Source: UBA5072 sp963822145 (GTDB taxonomy: Bacteria; Bacteroidota; Bacteroidia; Bacteroidales; UBA10428). Taken from it: a DNA stretch of 64,000 nucleotides. A program made the position numbers and the translations under genes. The number at the start of each line of letters is the position of its first letter. Position 1 is the first letter of the stretch. The stretch is from NCBI GenBank assembly GCA_963822145.1, contig CAWGGG010000004.1, positions 372,001-436,000 on the forward strand. Reading direction: 5' to 3'. This document shows, in pieces, positions 31,922-40,210 of the stretch. The notes beneath the pieces are model-generated. The model was not told the DNA's origin and did not search any database. It saw only the letters and a list, made by a program, of their open reading frames with translations.

Positions 31922-33280
31922 TTATTTACTGCAATCCATAGTAAAATACACATTCGGGCTGCCTGTCGTCTCAACCGCAATTCCATCAGGAGGGAATGGC
32001 ATGGTCCAGACACATACTTTTCCCAGGCTCGGCATGTTGTTAATCTGCAGATAGCAACCACTTAGGAATCCATCTCCCGGTCCCAGTTCAGAATTTTTTG
32101 AAATATCCAGGCTTGTCAGTTGATTGCCACTGCATAACAAAATGTGCAGTTTAAGCAGATTCGTCACATCAAGACTTGTTAATTGGTTATTATGGCACTG
32201 CAAGAATCTTAATTCAGTATTAAATGAAACATCCAGTGAAGTTAACTGGTTCCCTCCACACCATAAAGTCCATAAGGCAGTATTACCCGAAACATCCAGG
32301 TTGGCCAACCGGGTTCTATCGCATGACAAATAACTTAACTCAGGATTATTCGAAACATCCAGGTTGCCCAACTGGTTTCCGTTACATGACAAAGTTACCA
32401 AATCAGAATTATGAGAAACGTCAAGGGTGGTTAGCTTATTCTCCGCGCAATCCAGATATTTTAAAGCCATGCAATGGGAAACATCAAGGCTGGTTAACTG
32501 GTTGTTATTGCATCTCAGCGAGATAAAAGCAGTATCATTAGAAAAGTCAAGGTTGGTTAATTTGTTCCTGGAGCAATCTAACCAGCCTAATGCGGTATTC
32601 TTTGTAAGATCAAGGCTGGTTAACTGGTTACTCCAGCAGTCTAAATCAAATAATTTGGCATTCTTCGTCAGATCGAGGCTGGTTAACTGGTTAACACCAC
32701 AAAATAAATAGGCTAATTCAGTATTCTTTGAAACATCGAGACGGGTTATCTGGTTCCCGTGGCAAAACAGGTAAATTAATTGGGAATTCTTCGTAATATT
32801 AAGACTGCCTAAGTGATTATTCCCACAATTTACACTGGCCAACAATACATTATTTGAAATGTCCAGGCTGGTTAACTGGTTTTCACTGCAACCCAATTCA
32901 TTTAATTTGGTATTCTTCGTAACATCAAGACTTGTCAGTTTGTTGGAATAGCAATCCAGATTAGTTAGCGAAATGTTATTTGAAATGTCGAGGGACATTA
33001 ATTGATTTTCATTACAACGAAGAGAAGTTAAATTAACAAATGCTTCAATTCCTTCCAGCGAAAAAATATTTTTGCCGCTGACATCCAGATTGTAAACCCA
33101 GGAAGCCTCCTCAGGACTAATTATACCATCACGATTTATATCGACTCCAAGTTGAATCAGGGTCTTTAAAAAGTTATTATCAGGGATGTCAACCTTTGGT
33201 TCTTCCTCCTTTTTGCAGTGGCATAGTAATACTGAAGTAAAAAGAAGCATTGATATTTTTAGTATTGCTTTAATGATCAA
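31922..33280 (-). CDS. Leucine-rich repeat lipoprotein
   Basis: 452 residues. The N-terminus is a lipoprotein signal (hydrophobic stretch then LLCHCKKEEE, lipidation at one of the two cysteines). Residues about 45-60 contain DINRDGIISPEEA, an EF-hand-like calcium loop. From about 65 to 410 run some seventeen repeats of about 21 residues with the pattern LTSLDVSKNTxLxxLxCxxNQ, the Bacteroidota-type LRR. It ends with a short capping region. Probably surface-exposed and protein-binding. It lies between scar A and scar B, so it may itself be acquired cargo of an older insertion. Confidence 0.88.
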   Translation of the reverse strand: MIIKAILKISMLLFTSVLLCHCKKEEEPKVDIPDNNFLKTLIQLGVDINRDGIISPEEASWVYNLDVSGKNIFSLEGIEAFVNLTSLRCNENQLMSLDISNNISLTNLDCYSNKLTSLDVTKNTKLNELGCSENQLTSLDISNNVLLASVNCGNNHLGSLNITKNSQLIYLFCHGNQITRLDVSKNTELAYLFCGVNQLTSLDLTKNAKLFDLDCWSNQLTSLDLTKNTALGWLDCSRNKLTNLDFSNDTAFISLRCNNNQLTSLDVSHCMALKYLDCAENKLTTLDVSHNSDLVTLSCNGNQLGNLDVSNNPELSYLSCDRTRLANLDVSGNTALWTLWCGGNQLTSLDVSFNTELRFLQCHNNQLTSLDVTNLLKLHILLCSGNQLTSLDISKNSELGPGDGFLSGCYLQINNMPSLGKVCVWTMPFPPDGIAVETTGSPNVYFTMDCSK

Positions 33281-33534
33281 TATTTTAATTGGTTGAATAA
33301 AGATGTAAGTTAAGTATATTTTAGTCCAAAGTCAATATAAGGGGAGGTTATAATAATATTTGGACATTTGATTTTAGAGGTCTTCCCATTCCTTTAAAAA
33401 CACATTTATTGCATATTGCCAGCACTTGGAAATCTTTTCAGAAGCTTACTGTTTTAATGGCTTATTCTGGCAAATAGTTGATGTTTGCAATCTATTTTAA
33501 TTCAGATCAATGTTACCAGTATACTTCCAATAAA

Positions 33535-33580
33535 GCGAGAACGGGAATTACTTGCGTGATTCCGTGCTTGGGGAAGCTTA
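33535..33580. repeat. Scar B: 46-bp direct repeat of scar A
   Basis: About 41 of 46 positions match 31786-31830. It begins GCGAGAACGGGAATT, as does the displaced tRNA end at 33641, then diverges into a hairpin-forming stretch (ACGGGAATTAC with GTGATTCCGT). Copies A and B flank the LRR lipoprotein gene. Confidence 0.7.
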
Positions 33581-33603
33581 ATTTGGGCCGAAGGCCAAAT
33601 AAA

Positions 33604-33624
33604 AAACCCGCTTAGGCCGGGTTT
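33604..33624 (-). terminator. Terminator of the displaced tRNA-Met 3' end
   Basis: On the minus strand AAACCCG and CGGGTTT form a 7-bp stem with a 7-nt loop, followed by a T-run. It lies just downstream of the tRNA remnant at 33635-33682 and would have terminated the original tRNA transcript before island insertion. Confidence 0.7.
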
Positions 33625-33634
33625 GGGAATTTTC

Positions 33635-33682
33635 TGCGTAGCGAGAACGGGAATTGAACCCGTGACCTCATGATTATGAATC
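33635..33682 (-). repeat. Left attachment site: displaced tRNA-Met 3' half
   Basis: Minus-strand 3' half of a tRNA-Met: anticodon-loop region, T-arm with a fully paired ACGGG/CCCGT stem, and acceptor strand TCTCGCT. It matches 53513-53560 at 42 of 48 positions, including an exact 19-bp core GACCTCATGATTATGAATC (33664-33682 and 53542-53560) covering the anticodon loop. After the core the sequences diverge, so this is one end of the integrated island. Confidence 0.85.
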
Positions 33683-33768
33683 CTAACTACATGCTTTTTA
33701 ACGTTTATTAAAAATATACAAATGTATTTATTTTTCAGCACTTTAATGTTCATAACTTATGAATAATT

Positions 33769-33800
33769 TTTGGTAATTTATCGTTAATTTATTACTTTTG
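33769..33800 (+). promoter_or_regulatory. Bacteroidota sigma-ABfr promoter for the integrase
   Basis: TTTG at 33769-33772, a 20-nt spacer, then TACTTTTG at 33793-33800, an exact match to the TTTG / TAnnTTTG consensus of the Bacteroidota primary sigma factor. The integrase start is 50 bp downstream. Confidence 0.7.
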
Positions 33801-33850
33801 TATGTCCATTTGTATATCCACTGGATATATGAAAACTTAAAACACAGACT

Positions 33851-35191
33851 ATGCAAGCAACAGCGAGGATTTACTTTTACACAACGGCAGACAAACGCAC
33901 AAAGGATAACCTTTGCCCGGTGAAATTGGGCATAACTCAAAAAGGGGTACAGCGGTATTATTCAATCCGTGAAAAGCTTAAAAACAACGCCTGGCAGTTC
34001 ATATCCGAAGATGACATTAAGAAAGTGTACCCTGTTGATAGCAAGGGACGGCAAAAGAATCCCACGGGCATTTATAAGGACATTAGGAAGGAATACGACA
34101 GAATTAAACTGGAAGCAGAGAACATTATAAATGCCCTGCCTCAATTCAGCTTCAATCTGTTTAAGGATCGATATGATAATAAAGCAGGTTCATGGGACAA
34201 TGTTTTTACTGCATTTTGGAGCCATATACAGGACTTAAAGAATGAAGACAGGCTTGGTTATGCCAGCACCTTTGAGAGTACCCTGAGGGCTGTAAAAGAG
34301 TTTCACACGGGCAAAGAGTTTGACTTCAATCCACGCCGGGACAAGGTTGAAACACGGGCAAAAGCATACCTGTCAGGGAAGGAACTTCGATTTGTGGATA
34401 TAACTGCCTCCTGGCTTAAACGCTTTGACAAATGGATGCAGGAACAGGGTAAATCTAATTCAACTATAGGGATCTACATGCGGAATATCCGGGTGCTGTT
34501 TAACCTTGCTATCAAAGAACACAAGGTTAAAGCAGAATACCCATTCACTGACTATAAACCCAAAAGCGCAAGCGGTCGCAAAATGGCCCTATCAGCTCAT
34601 CAAATTGTCCTGATAGCAAACTGTAAGACCCAGCACCCGCAGGAACAATTTTACCGTGACTTGTTTATGTTCTCACTTCTTGCCAATGGCATGAATCTTA
34701 CCGACCTTGCCCGGTTGAAATACTCAAATATTAACGGTGATATAGTTGAGTTTGTAAGAAAGAAAACGGAGGGCAAACCCAATGAGGTCAAGTTGAAAGT
34801 GATTATAACACAGTATTTGCAGGGCATTATCGACAGACATGGTAACAAAGCTGTAGGTCATGATGCTTACATATTCGATATATTAAAGCCAGACATGGAT
34901 GAAGCCCGCCGTTATGCTGCAATTAAGCAATTCACAAAGCAATTCAATAAATATATTAGGCAAGTGGCTCATGCCGTCGGTATTAAGGAAAAAATTTCGA
35001 GCTACACTTGCCGCCACTCTTTTTCAACTATCGCAAAAAATAATAAGACTACCACGGAATTTATCAAAGAGGTCTTAGGTCATTCCAGTGTTACTGTCAC
35101 CCAAAAATATCTTTCAGGCTTCGATGAATCAGCCCTGCGGGAACATTCTGGGAAAATGGAAGCTGTTATCTTTAACAATAAAGCCGTATGA
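33851..35191 (+). CDS. int: Tyrosine site-specific integrase (Bacteroidetes type)
   Basis: 446 residues. An N-terminal arm-binding domain (about 1-95), a SAM-like core-binding domain (about 110-215) and a C-terminal catalytic domain. In the catalytic domain SSYTCRHSF provides R388-H389, GHSSVTVTQKYL provides the second His and the nucleophile Y420. The first catalytic Arg position reads GMNLTDL, with Asn as in many Bacteroidetes integrases, where this Arg is often missing. It would catalyse recombination between the tRNA-Met site and the element. It lies at the left end of the island with its own promoter. The next gene overlaps by 4 bp (ATGA). Confidence 0.93.
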   Translation: MQATARIYFYTTADKRTKDNLCPVKLGITQKGVQRYYSIREKLKNNAWQFISEDDIKKVYPVDSKGRQKNPTGIYKDIRKEYDRIKLEAENIINALPQFSFNLFKDRYDNKAGSWDNVFTAFWSHIQDLKNEDRLGYASTFESTLRAVKEFHTGKEFDFNPRRDKVETRAKAYLSGKELRFVDITASWLKRFDKWMQEQGKSNSTIGIYMRNIRVLFNLAIKEHKVKAEYPFTDYKPKSASGRKMALSAHQIVLIANCKTQHPQEQFYRDLFMFSLLANGMNLTDLARLKYSNINGDIVEFVRKKTEGKPNEVKLKVIITQYLQGIIDRHGNKAVGHDAYIFDILKPDMDEARRYAAIKQFTKQFNKYIRQVAHAVGIKEKISSYTCRHSFSTIAKNNKTTTEFIKEVLGHSSVTVTQKYLSGFDESALREHSGKMEAVIFNNKAV

Positions 35192-35868
35192 AAAGGAAAT
35201 CGCAAAATGATCCGGAATGGGAAGTCCCCCCGGCAAGTAAATTCAATGATGGGTTTGAAGTTGCAAAGCATATTGTCAATAAAGAGACAGGTAAAAACCT
35301 GATCGAAATCTTAAATGAGTATGGTATGTATGGGCTTTCCCCTTCCCAGGACATTGACAGGCTTATTGAAGCCAGGGAAGCTGAAAAGGCATTGAAAAAT
35401 GCTGATTCATTGAGAAGTAACCAGCCAGGTAATGACTGGGATCTTGACTATTACAAACATGAGATTAAAATATTCGAGGCCGCTATAAAAGACACGAAGC
35501 CAGAAGATGCTGAATTCACTTCTTACAGGCAATATATCAGTTATTGCAATGATCAAATTACGAGATTATCAAACCCTGGTAAGGACTGGAAGGAATTACA
35601 CAAAAATCTTATTATTGGGAAATATATCGGTGATGTAAGTCTGAACGATTTTAACGAGGTCATGAATTACCATAGGCTGCCTAATGGCAAAGAAAGAATT
35701 AATTGGTTGACCAAAAAAGCAGAAGCGGTATACTTCCAAAAGGCAAAGGGATTCACAATGAAAGATTTTAATACCTGTTTTGTTTTTAAGGATCGCAGCT
35801 CATTTCAGGAAAATAACCGACTTAAAACGAACCCCCCTCAAGTATTTCGCAATATAATTGATCAATAA
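35188..35868 (+). CDS. Hypothetical protein translationally coupled to the integrase
   Basis: 226 residues, hydrophilic, with no signal or membrane segments and no family I recognise. The middle part (about 70-140) is charged and helical; the C-terminal part contains DFNTCFVFKDRSSFQENNR. The start overlaps the integrase stop as ATGA and a clear terminator follows, so integrase and this protein form one operon. It may assist or regulate integration, but that is only a guess from position. Confidence 0.65.
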   Translation: MKRKSQNDPEWEVPPASKFNDGFEVAKHIVNKETGKNLIEILNEYGMYGLSPSQDIDRLIEAREAEKALKNADSLRSNQPGNDWDLDYYKHEIKIFEAAIKDTKPEDAEFTSYRQYISYCNDQITRLSNPGKDWKELHKNLIIGKYIGDVSLNDFNEVMNYHRLPNGKERINWLTKKAEAVYFQKAKGFTMKDFNTCFVFKDRSSFQENNRLKTNPPQVFRNIIDQ

Positions 35869-35897
35869 CCTTTATAAACTTTTTCCCGACAGTTTAG

Positions 35898-35920
35898 AGG
35901 CCTGATTTACAGGCCTTTTT
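35898..35920 (+). terminator. Rho-independent terminator of the integrase operon
   Basis: 7-bp stem AGGCCTG / CAGGCCT with a 5-nt loop, followed by a T-run. It lies 30 bp after the coupled hypothetical gene. Confidence 0.88.
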
Positions 35921-36009
35921 TATTTGTATCCGACAGATACAACAGTTTTACCGACAGTATGTATCGTATAAAACATTCATAATCAATAGGTTATTGATAG
36001 ATTACAGCC

Positions 36010-36017
36010 TATTTTTG
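36010..36017 (+). promoter_or_regulatory. Possible -7 element for the replication-gene operon
   Basis: TATTTTTG matches TAnnTTTG and lies 17 bp upstream of the HTH gene start. The only TTG upstream is at 13 bp spacing, shorter than the usual 19-20, so this is tentative. Confidence 0.35.
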
Positions 36018-36034
36018 AATCAAAATTCAACGAT

Positions 36035-36325
36035 ATGCTAACGCAAAAAAACGATGTAACATTTAACGACATTCCCGCGCTTTTGATAGATTTACGGGAA
36101 AAGGTCGACCTACTTTGCAGCCAGCTGCCCAGGCAGCAGGAATCAGACAGCGATCGACTTATGACCATTGAGGAGCTTATGGTCTACCTCCCAGACCATC
36201 CGGCCAGACAAACGGTGTACCAATGGGCGACAAACCGCTCAATCCCTTATGAAAAATTTGGCCGTCGCCTATATTTCCGCAAATCGGATGTTGATACCTG
36301 GCTGGGGAATGGCAGGAGGGTGTGA
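36035..36325 (+). CDS. Helix-turn-helix excisionase-like protein
   Basis: 96 residues. The C-terminal 55 residues form an HTH_17/MerR-like domain: LMTIEELMVYLPDHPARQTVYQWATNRSIPYEKFGRRLYFRKSDVDTWL, with the classical turn and the wing ending in RLYFRKSDVDTWL. The family covers excisionases and small regulators of mobile elements. The N-terminal 40 residues look like a short coiled coil. The stop codon overlaps the next start (TGATG), so expression of the following small gene is coupled. It probably controls excision or the replication operon. Confidence 0.82.
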   Translation: MLTQKNDVTFNDIPALLIDLREKVDLLCSQLPRQQESDSDRLMTIEELMVYLPDHPARQTVYQWATNRSIPYEKFGRRLYFRKSDVDTWLGNGRRV

Positions 36326-36495
36326 TGAATCCCATCAAACATTTTCGAAACGGTGCATGGAATGAAAAGAGGGTGATTCTTACGCACGATTCTGAAAAGA
36401 ACGATATTATTACCGTCAGAAAAATCCTCTCTGAGACCCCCCGCAGCGCACGGTGGTTGCATCACTCATCACGAAAAGCCAAACCGCACCGATGA
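36325..36495 (+). CDS. 56-residue basic protein between HTH and nuclease genes
   Basis: Small ORF starting at the ATG that overlaps the HTH stop and ending in a TGA that overlaps the ATG of the VRR-NUC gene at 36492. The product is basic (about 14 Lys/Arg plus several His), starts MNPIKHFRNGAWNEKRVIL and ends HHSSRKAKPHR. No family recognised. The overlapping start and stop codons at both ends strongly suggest it is translated as part of a coupled operon. Confidence 0.6.
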   Translation: MNPIKHFRNGAWNEKRVILTHDSEKNDIITVRKILSETPRSARWLHHSSRKAKPHR

Positions 36496-36956
36496 CACCG
36501 ATACAAACATTGAAAAAGCTTCACCTGGAGGAGAACAGACGGAGGTTTCCTTCGCTGCCAGAGCCTTGCCGATGCGCTCCGAGTTACACCGATCGGACGG
36601 CCAACGGGTTAACAAAATGTATAATTGATTTCTTAAGGCTTAAAGGCCACCAGGCCGAACGTGTGGTAGTCATGGGGCGTTACCTGGATAATTCTAAGAT
36701 TGTAACCGATGTCACCGGCCGGCTGCATCGGATTGGAACCGGCAAATGGATCCCAGGATCAATGCAGCGGGGATCAGCAGACATTTCGGCCGTTATCAAT
36801 GGCCGGGCGGTTAAAATTGAGGTCAAGATAGGCAGGGACCGCCAAAGTGAGGCCCAGAAAGCATATCAGCAGCAAGTTGAAGCCGCGGGCGGAATTTACT
36901 TCGTCGCCACGACTTTCGATCAGTTTTTTAAATGGTATAATGAACAACTATCATGA
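36492..36956 (+). CDS. VRR-NUC domain nuclease
   Basis: 154 residues from ATG 36492, chosen because it overlaps the upstream stop; an in-frame ATG at 36453 would lie inside the upstream gene. The C-terminal half has the VRR-NUC PD-(D/E)xK pattern: GSADISAVING (Asp), AVKIEVKIGRDR (Glu-x-Lys), a helix with Gln (SEAQKAYQQQVEAAGG) and IYFVATTFDQF. VRR-NUC proteins of phages and plasmids are structure-specific nucleases. Here it probably takes part in replication or recombination of the element. It overlaps the ATPase gene by 4 bp. Confidence 0.85.
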   Translation: MTPIQTLKKLHLEENRRRFPSLPEPCRCAPSYTDRTANGLTKCIIDFLRLKGHQAERVVVMGRYLDNSKIVTDVTGRLHRIGTGKWIPGSMQRGSADISAVINGRAVKIEVKIGRDRQSEAQKAYQQQVEAAGGIYFVATTFDQFFKWYNEQLS

Positions 36957-38235
36957 TTACACCTGAGAAAATTAAAGCAATAACGGAATTTTTCAGTCCT
37001 TATCCGGATGCACTGAGCGAACTATCCTCAGATAAGGAGGGAGTCAATGTCTACTTTAATGAATTTAGTACCCTTAATAGAAATCATAATACCACTATAA
37101 AAGAATTCAGCGAGATCATTTCCGGACTGGTACGGGATAACGGGACAGGTGTAAAAACTACTGAAAAAATCCCTGAAACCACCATTGTCAAGCCACATTT
37201 TGACCCTGCAAAAGAACTCGAATTATCATGGATTAATCCTTTAGAGGAAATTACTGCACCACCAACATTTGTGGAAATATGTGGTATGGGGATGAAATCA
37301 TCACCAGCTTTTACGGGGGGAAATTTCAGCTTGCTTATCGGAAAGGCTAAATCAAAAAAGACATTTCTCAAAGGGTGCATAATATCAGCAGCTGTCTCAG
37401 GTAGGACTTTTTTGGGTAGGATCACAGGTACTCTTCCAGAGGATAAGAATTTCGTTTTGTTGTTTGATACTGAACAGTCGGCTTATCATCGAGCCAGGGC
37501 AGTGCAAAGAGCATGTAAAATGATCGGATCTCCCAACCCATCGAATTTTAAAGGCTATGGTTTGAAAAAATATACCCCTTCCCAGAGACTTCAAATGATC
37601 GAATACGCTATTTACAATACACCGAATATTGGTTTGATAGCAATAGACGGCCTTGGGATTTACTATCCCAGGGAATAAACGACGAGGAGGAGGCTACTGC
37701 TGTTACATGCAAGATTCTCAAATGGACTGAGGAGCTGAGTATTCACATTATTCTTGTACTGCACCAGAACAAAGGTGATTTCAACGCACGTGGGTACATT
37801 GGGACTGAAGCGGTAAACAAAGCTGAAACGGTTGTCAGTGTTACATTGTGCGAGAATAGAGATATTTCCCTTGTTGAGGCTGAATATTCACGTGATTTAC
37901 CATTTGAAGGATTTGCCTTTAAAATAGATGAGGAAACCGATCTACCCATAGAATGTGACAAGCCTCAACCAGAGAAAAAGAACGCCAAAGTATTTCTGGA
38001 GAATTATGACAAGCAAATACATTTTGAAATACTAAGCGCAATATATAGAAGAAACAGTACTCCAAATTATAATGACCTAATGGATAGTATTATAACACAT
38101 TTCGCAGAGAAAAATATCAGGTTTGGTGAGTCGAAATGCAGGGCGTTTATATCTTATTATATTAACAATGAATGGATTGAAAAAGAAAAAGGCGGTAAAA
38201 ATGTACATTATAAATATACACGTGCTATTTTTTAA
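36953..38235 (+). pseudogene. RecA-like (RepA/AAA_25-type) replication ATPase, single frameshift
   Basis: The first frame (36953-37678) gives an N-terminal region and LLIGKAKSKKTFL, the atypical Walker A of this family, then FVLLFDTEQS and a Walker B strand IGLIAIDGL. It then runs into a stop. Restoring one base near 37651 (CTT-GGG to CTT-nGG) continues as RDLLSQGINDEEEATA, then ILVLHQNKGDFNARGYIGTEAVNKAE and onward to 38235 (which includes the 129-codon ORF starting at 37846). This is the expected layout of hexameric RepA-like helicase/ATPases of Bacteroidetes mobile elements, so a single-base deletion splits one gene. The C-terminal part looks like a winged-helix domain. Confidence 0.82.
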
Positions 38236-38350
38236 ACGTCTGTTAAAAACGTCTGTTATGTTACCCCCCTATATATATAGGGGGTTAACACATAACACAC
38301 GTTACGCCTGTTAAATAACACGTGTTAACAGAGATTAACACACGTTTATA
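38234..38350. other. Origin-like region: AT palindrome flanked by converging TGTTA/TAACA repeats
   Basis: Contains AAACGTCTGTTA twice (38234-38245, 38247-38258), a third TGTTA (38259-38263), a perfect 20-bp palindrome CCCCCTATATATATAGGGGG (38265-38284), then five TAACA motifs in the opposite orientation and a second palindrome TAACACGTGTTA (38316-38327), ending ACACGTTT. It lies between the ATPase and primase-type genes. This arrangement suggests a replication origin with initiator sites; a regulatory palindrome is the alternative. Confidence 0.55.
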
Positions 38351-38363
38351 AACACCTGATACA

Positions 38364-39201
38364 ATGAATATTAACACTAACATATCAAAATTCAGAGTAG
38401 CACACGATCCCATCCGAGTGGATCAGATCCCACTATGGAGATTTTTTGCCTCTGTCTAGCAGGGGGAATATGCAAAAGAAGTATCCGATGTCCGGTCAGC
38501 GAATGACCCTGAGGTAAAAGCTTTGCTGAAAAAGCGGTTGCCAGCAGTAACCATCTCCGGCACCTTCACACATCGCAAGGCAGAGGGTCTGGTCCGGCAT
38601 AGTGGGTATATTTGTCTGGACTTTGACGGCAAGGGTAATTCTGGTATTACTGATTGGAAGGCTGCACGTAACGACATAGCAAGTATACAGGAAGTAGTAT
38701 TCTGCTCCCTCTCCGCTTCAGGTAACGGTTGCTTTGCGGTCTCCCCTGGCTTACCCTGATGAGCATCGTAGGCAATTTGAAGCCTTAAAGAGAGATCTCC
38801 CATATTTTGGTTATTATGTTGACCCTGGTTGTGGTGACGTATGTCGGTTGCGTTTCATGTCCCATGATCCTGGAGCGAGAATGAATCCAAACCCAAAATC
38901 ATATAAAAGAATTTACACCCCTCAACATATCGAGCATGTTGAAAGGAGTACAAGCGAAGATGAAATATATCGAAGAGTTAGGGCATGGTTGAATAAAAGT
39001 ATCTCCTTTATCCAGGGTGAACGACACAACGATATAAAGCAACTGGCAGGAGGGCTGCACCGATTCGGAGCATCTGAAGGATATACACTATCCAGATGTC
39101 TGGAATATCAGCAAGAGGATTTTACAGATAAGGAAATTGAAAGTATAGTAAGGAGCATCTATGCAAAAAGTAACTGGTTTAATATCATAAATAGTATGTA
39201 A
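38364..39201 (+). pseudogene. VirE N-terminal/primase-type gene with stop and frameshift
   Basis: Starts MNINTNISKFRVAH at 38364 and meets an in-frame TAG at 38457-38459. The same frame then continues QGEYAKEVSDVRSANDPEV, KRLPAVTISGTF and SGYICLDFDGK, the pattern of the BT4734-like/VirE_N domain found at the front of mobile-element primase-helicase proteins. Near 38741 a one-base shift moves to PLAYPDEHRRQFEALK and RLRFMSHDPGA, and the C-terminal part (from about 38960) resembles a primase-C-terminal helical domain. Two lesions make it a likely pseudogene. Its position after the origin-like region fits a replication role. Confidence 0.75.
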
Positions 39202-39233
39202 TTAACCGCATTGTAAATAACAACAGAAAAACA

Positions 39234-39512
39234 ATGGGCTTTAAAAAAGGACATAGCGGAAACCCGCAAGGGAGGCGCAAGGGAGCTAAAGGACGAACAC
39301 CGGAGGAATTACGCAAAGCTCTACAATCCTTTATTGACCGGAATTTTGAAAACCTACAGCAAGAATTTGATAGTCTGGATGCGGAAAAGAAGTTACTGTT
39401 TATGGAAAAACTCTTGCGGCATATACTTCCCAGGCCTTTAAATGAGTTGGACCGTTTGACTGACGAGCAACTCGACGAGCTTATAAAAAGATTGAAAAAT
39501 CATGAGATCTGA
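39234..39512 (+). CDS. DUF5681 family protein
   Basis: 92 residues. The N-terminus MGFKKGHSGNPQGRRKGAKG is the hallmark of DUF5681, found in small proteins of prophages and mobile elements, often beside terminase genes. The rest is helical and charged (RLTDEQLDELIKRL). It may be a small terminase-like or DNA-binding protein. The stop overlaps the next ORF, and a TerL fragment lies about 300 bp downstream, which fits the usual company of this family. Confidence 0.75.
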   Translation: MGFKKGHSGNPQGRRKGAKGRTPEELRKALQSFIDRNFENLQQEFDSLDAEKKLLFMEKLLRHILPRPLNELDRLTDEQLDELIKRLKNHEI

Positions 39513-39759
39513 AAAATTACGACAGGTAAGGAATCTGGTGAGTAAACCGCCGAAAGCACGGCCTGGCCTGGACTTTACAAAGATTTCAGCAGATGAGGCT
39601 GAATTTGTGATGAGAGTTTTCCAGGCGATTCATGACGAATATCCCAGGAAAACTTATTCTTTCCGAGATCCGAAATTCCAGTCGATCTTAAAAAAGAATC
39701 ACAGCGAGGGCGATATCAAGAAGTTTGTTGAACTTATAAAGCGTGCCTATTCAGATTAA
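39502..39759 (+). CDS. Hypothetical 85-residue protein
   Basis: Overlaps the DUF5681 gene by 11 bp. Basic N-terminus (MRSEKLRQVRNLVSKPPK), then a helical acidic region and FRDPKFQSILKKNHSEGDIKKF. No family recognised. Coupling with DUF5681 suggests a common function in the element. Confidence 0.5.
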   Translation: MRSEKLRQVRNLVSKPPKARPGLDFTKISADEAEFVMRVFQAIHDEYPRKTYSFRDPKFQSILKKNHSEGDIKKFVELIKRAYSD

Positions 39760-39809
39760 TAACTTAAACTTACCATTATGAAAAAGACTGAAAATCAACC
39801 TATTATCCT

Positions 39810-40028
39810 TTGGCAGGACAGATCGAATTCCGGGGGAATCCTGTGATGATGTGGATGGCTGGGAATATAGAGCTGAGGACTGATCTATCCGGGAATATCA
39901 AGATCGACAAGAGCCGGAGTAGTGAGAAAGTGGATGGCATGGTCTCCCTTGCGATGGCATTGGGAGGATACATGACTGATAGTGTTAAAGGCTCGATCTA
40001 TGACCGCAGGGGGATATTAACTATTTAA
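39810..40028 (+). pseudogene. C-terminal fragment of a phage large terminase
   Basis: The frame reads EFRGNPVMMWMAGNIELR, then DLSGNIKIDK, SSEKVDGMVSLAMALGGYM and SIYDRRGILTI. This closely follows the C-terminal end of phage TerL nuclease domains (NPVLRWM, DPAGNIKPDK, SSEKIDGVVALIMALGR). Only about 70 residues remain. Just upstream a 22-codon ORF starting MKKTENQPIILW at 39778 runs into it in another frame, so a deletion seems to have joined two gene ends. Not functional as a terminase. Confidence 0.78.
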
Positions 40029-40120
40029 AATTGACGTGTAACATAAAGAGAAAGTATATAGATTTTGGTAAATTAAACTATTGACGATATTTCCAATTCT
40101 TGTTAATCGGATAATTGAAA

Positions 40121-40143
40121 AAACTCGGTGATGAACCGGGTTT
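40121..40143. terminator. Hairpin between TerL fragment and Lcl-type gene
   Basis: AAACTCGGT (40121-40129) pairs with ACCGGGTTT (40135-40143) with one G-T wobble; a run of A precedes and T-rich sequence follows. Probably a terminator for the convergent genes. Confidence 0.55.
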
Positions 40144-40210
40144 ACTATTTTGAATAATTCTATTTTATTATTGAAATCTTAATTCACGTAAATTGTTATA
40201 ATATAAATAG

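Larger units (their letters stand above)
33281..33850. other. Junction region between chromosome and island
   Basis: 570 bp holding, from left to right, the LRR gene promoter region, scar B, a small hairpin (ATTTGG at about 33581 with CCAAAT at about 33600), a terminator, the displaced tRNA 3' half and the integrase promoter. Each is listed separately. No gene is present. Confidence 0.7.

Noticed and set aside
37640..37680. Programmed frameshift in the RepA-like ATPase
   Set aside because: No slippery heptamer or downstream pseudoknot is apparent; a simple one-base deletion explains it.
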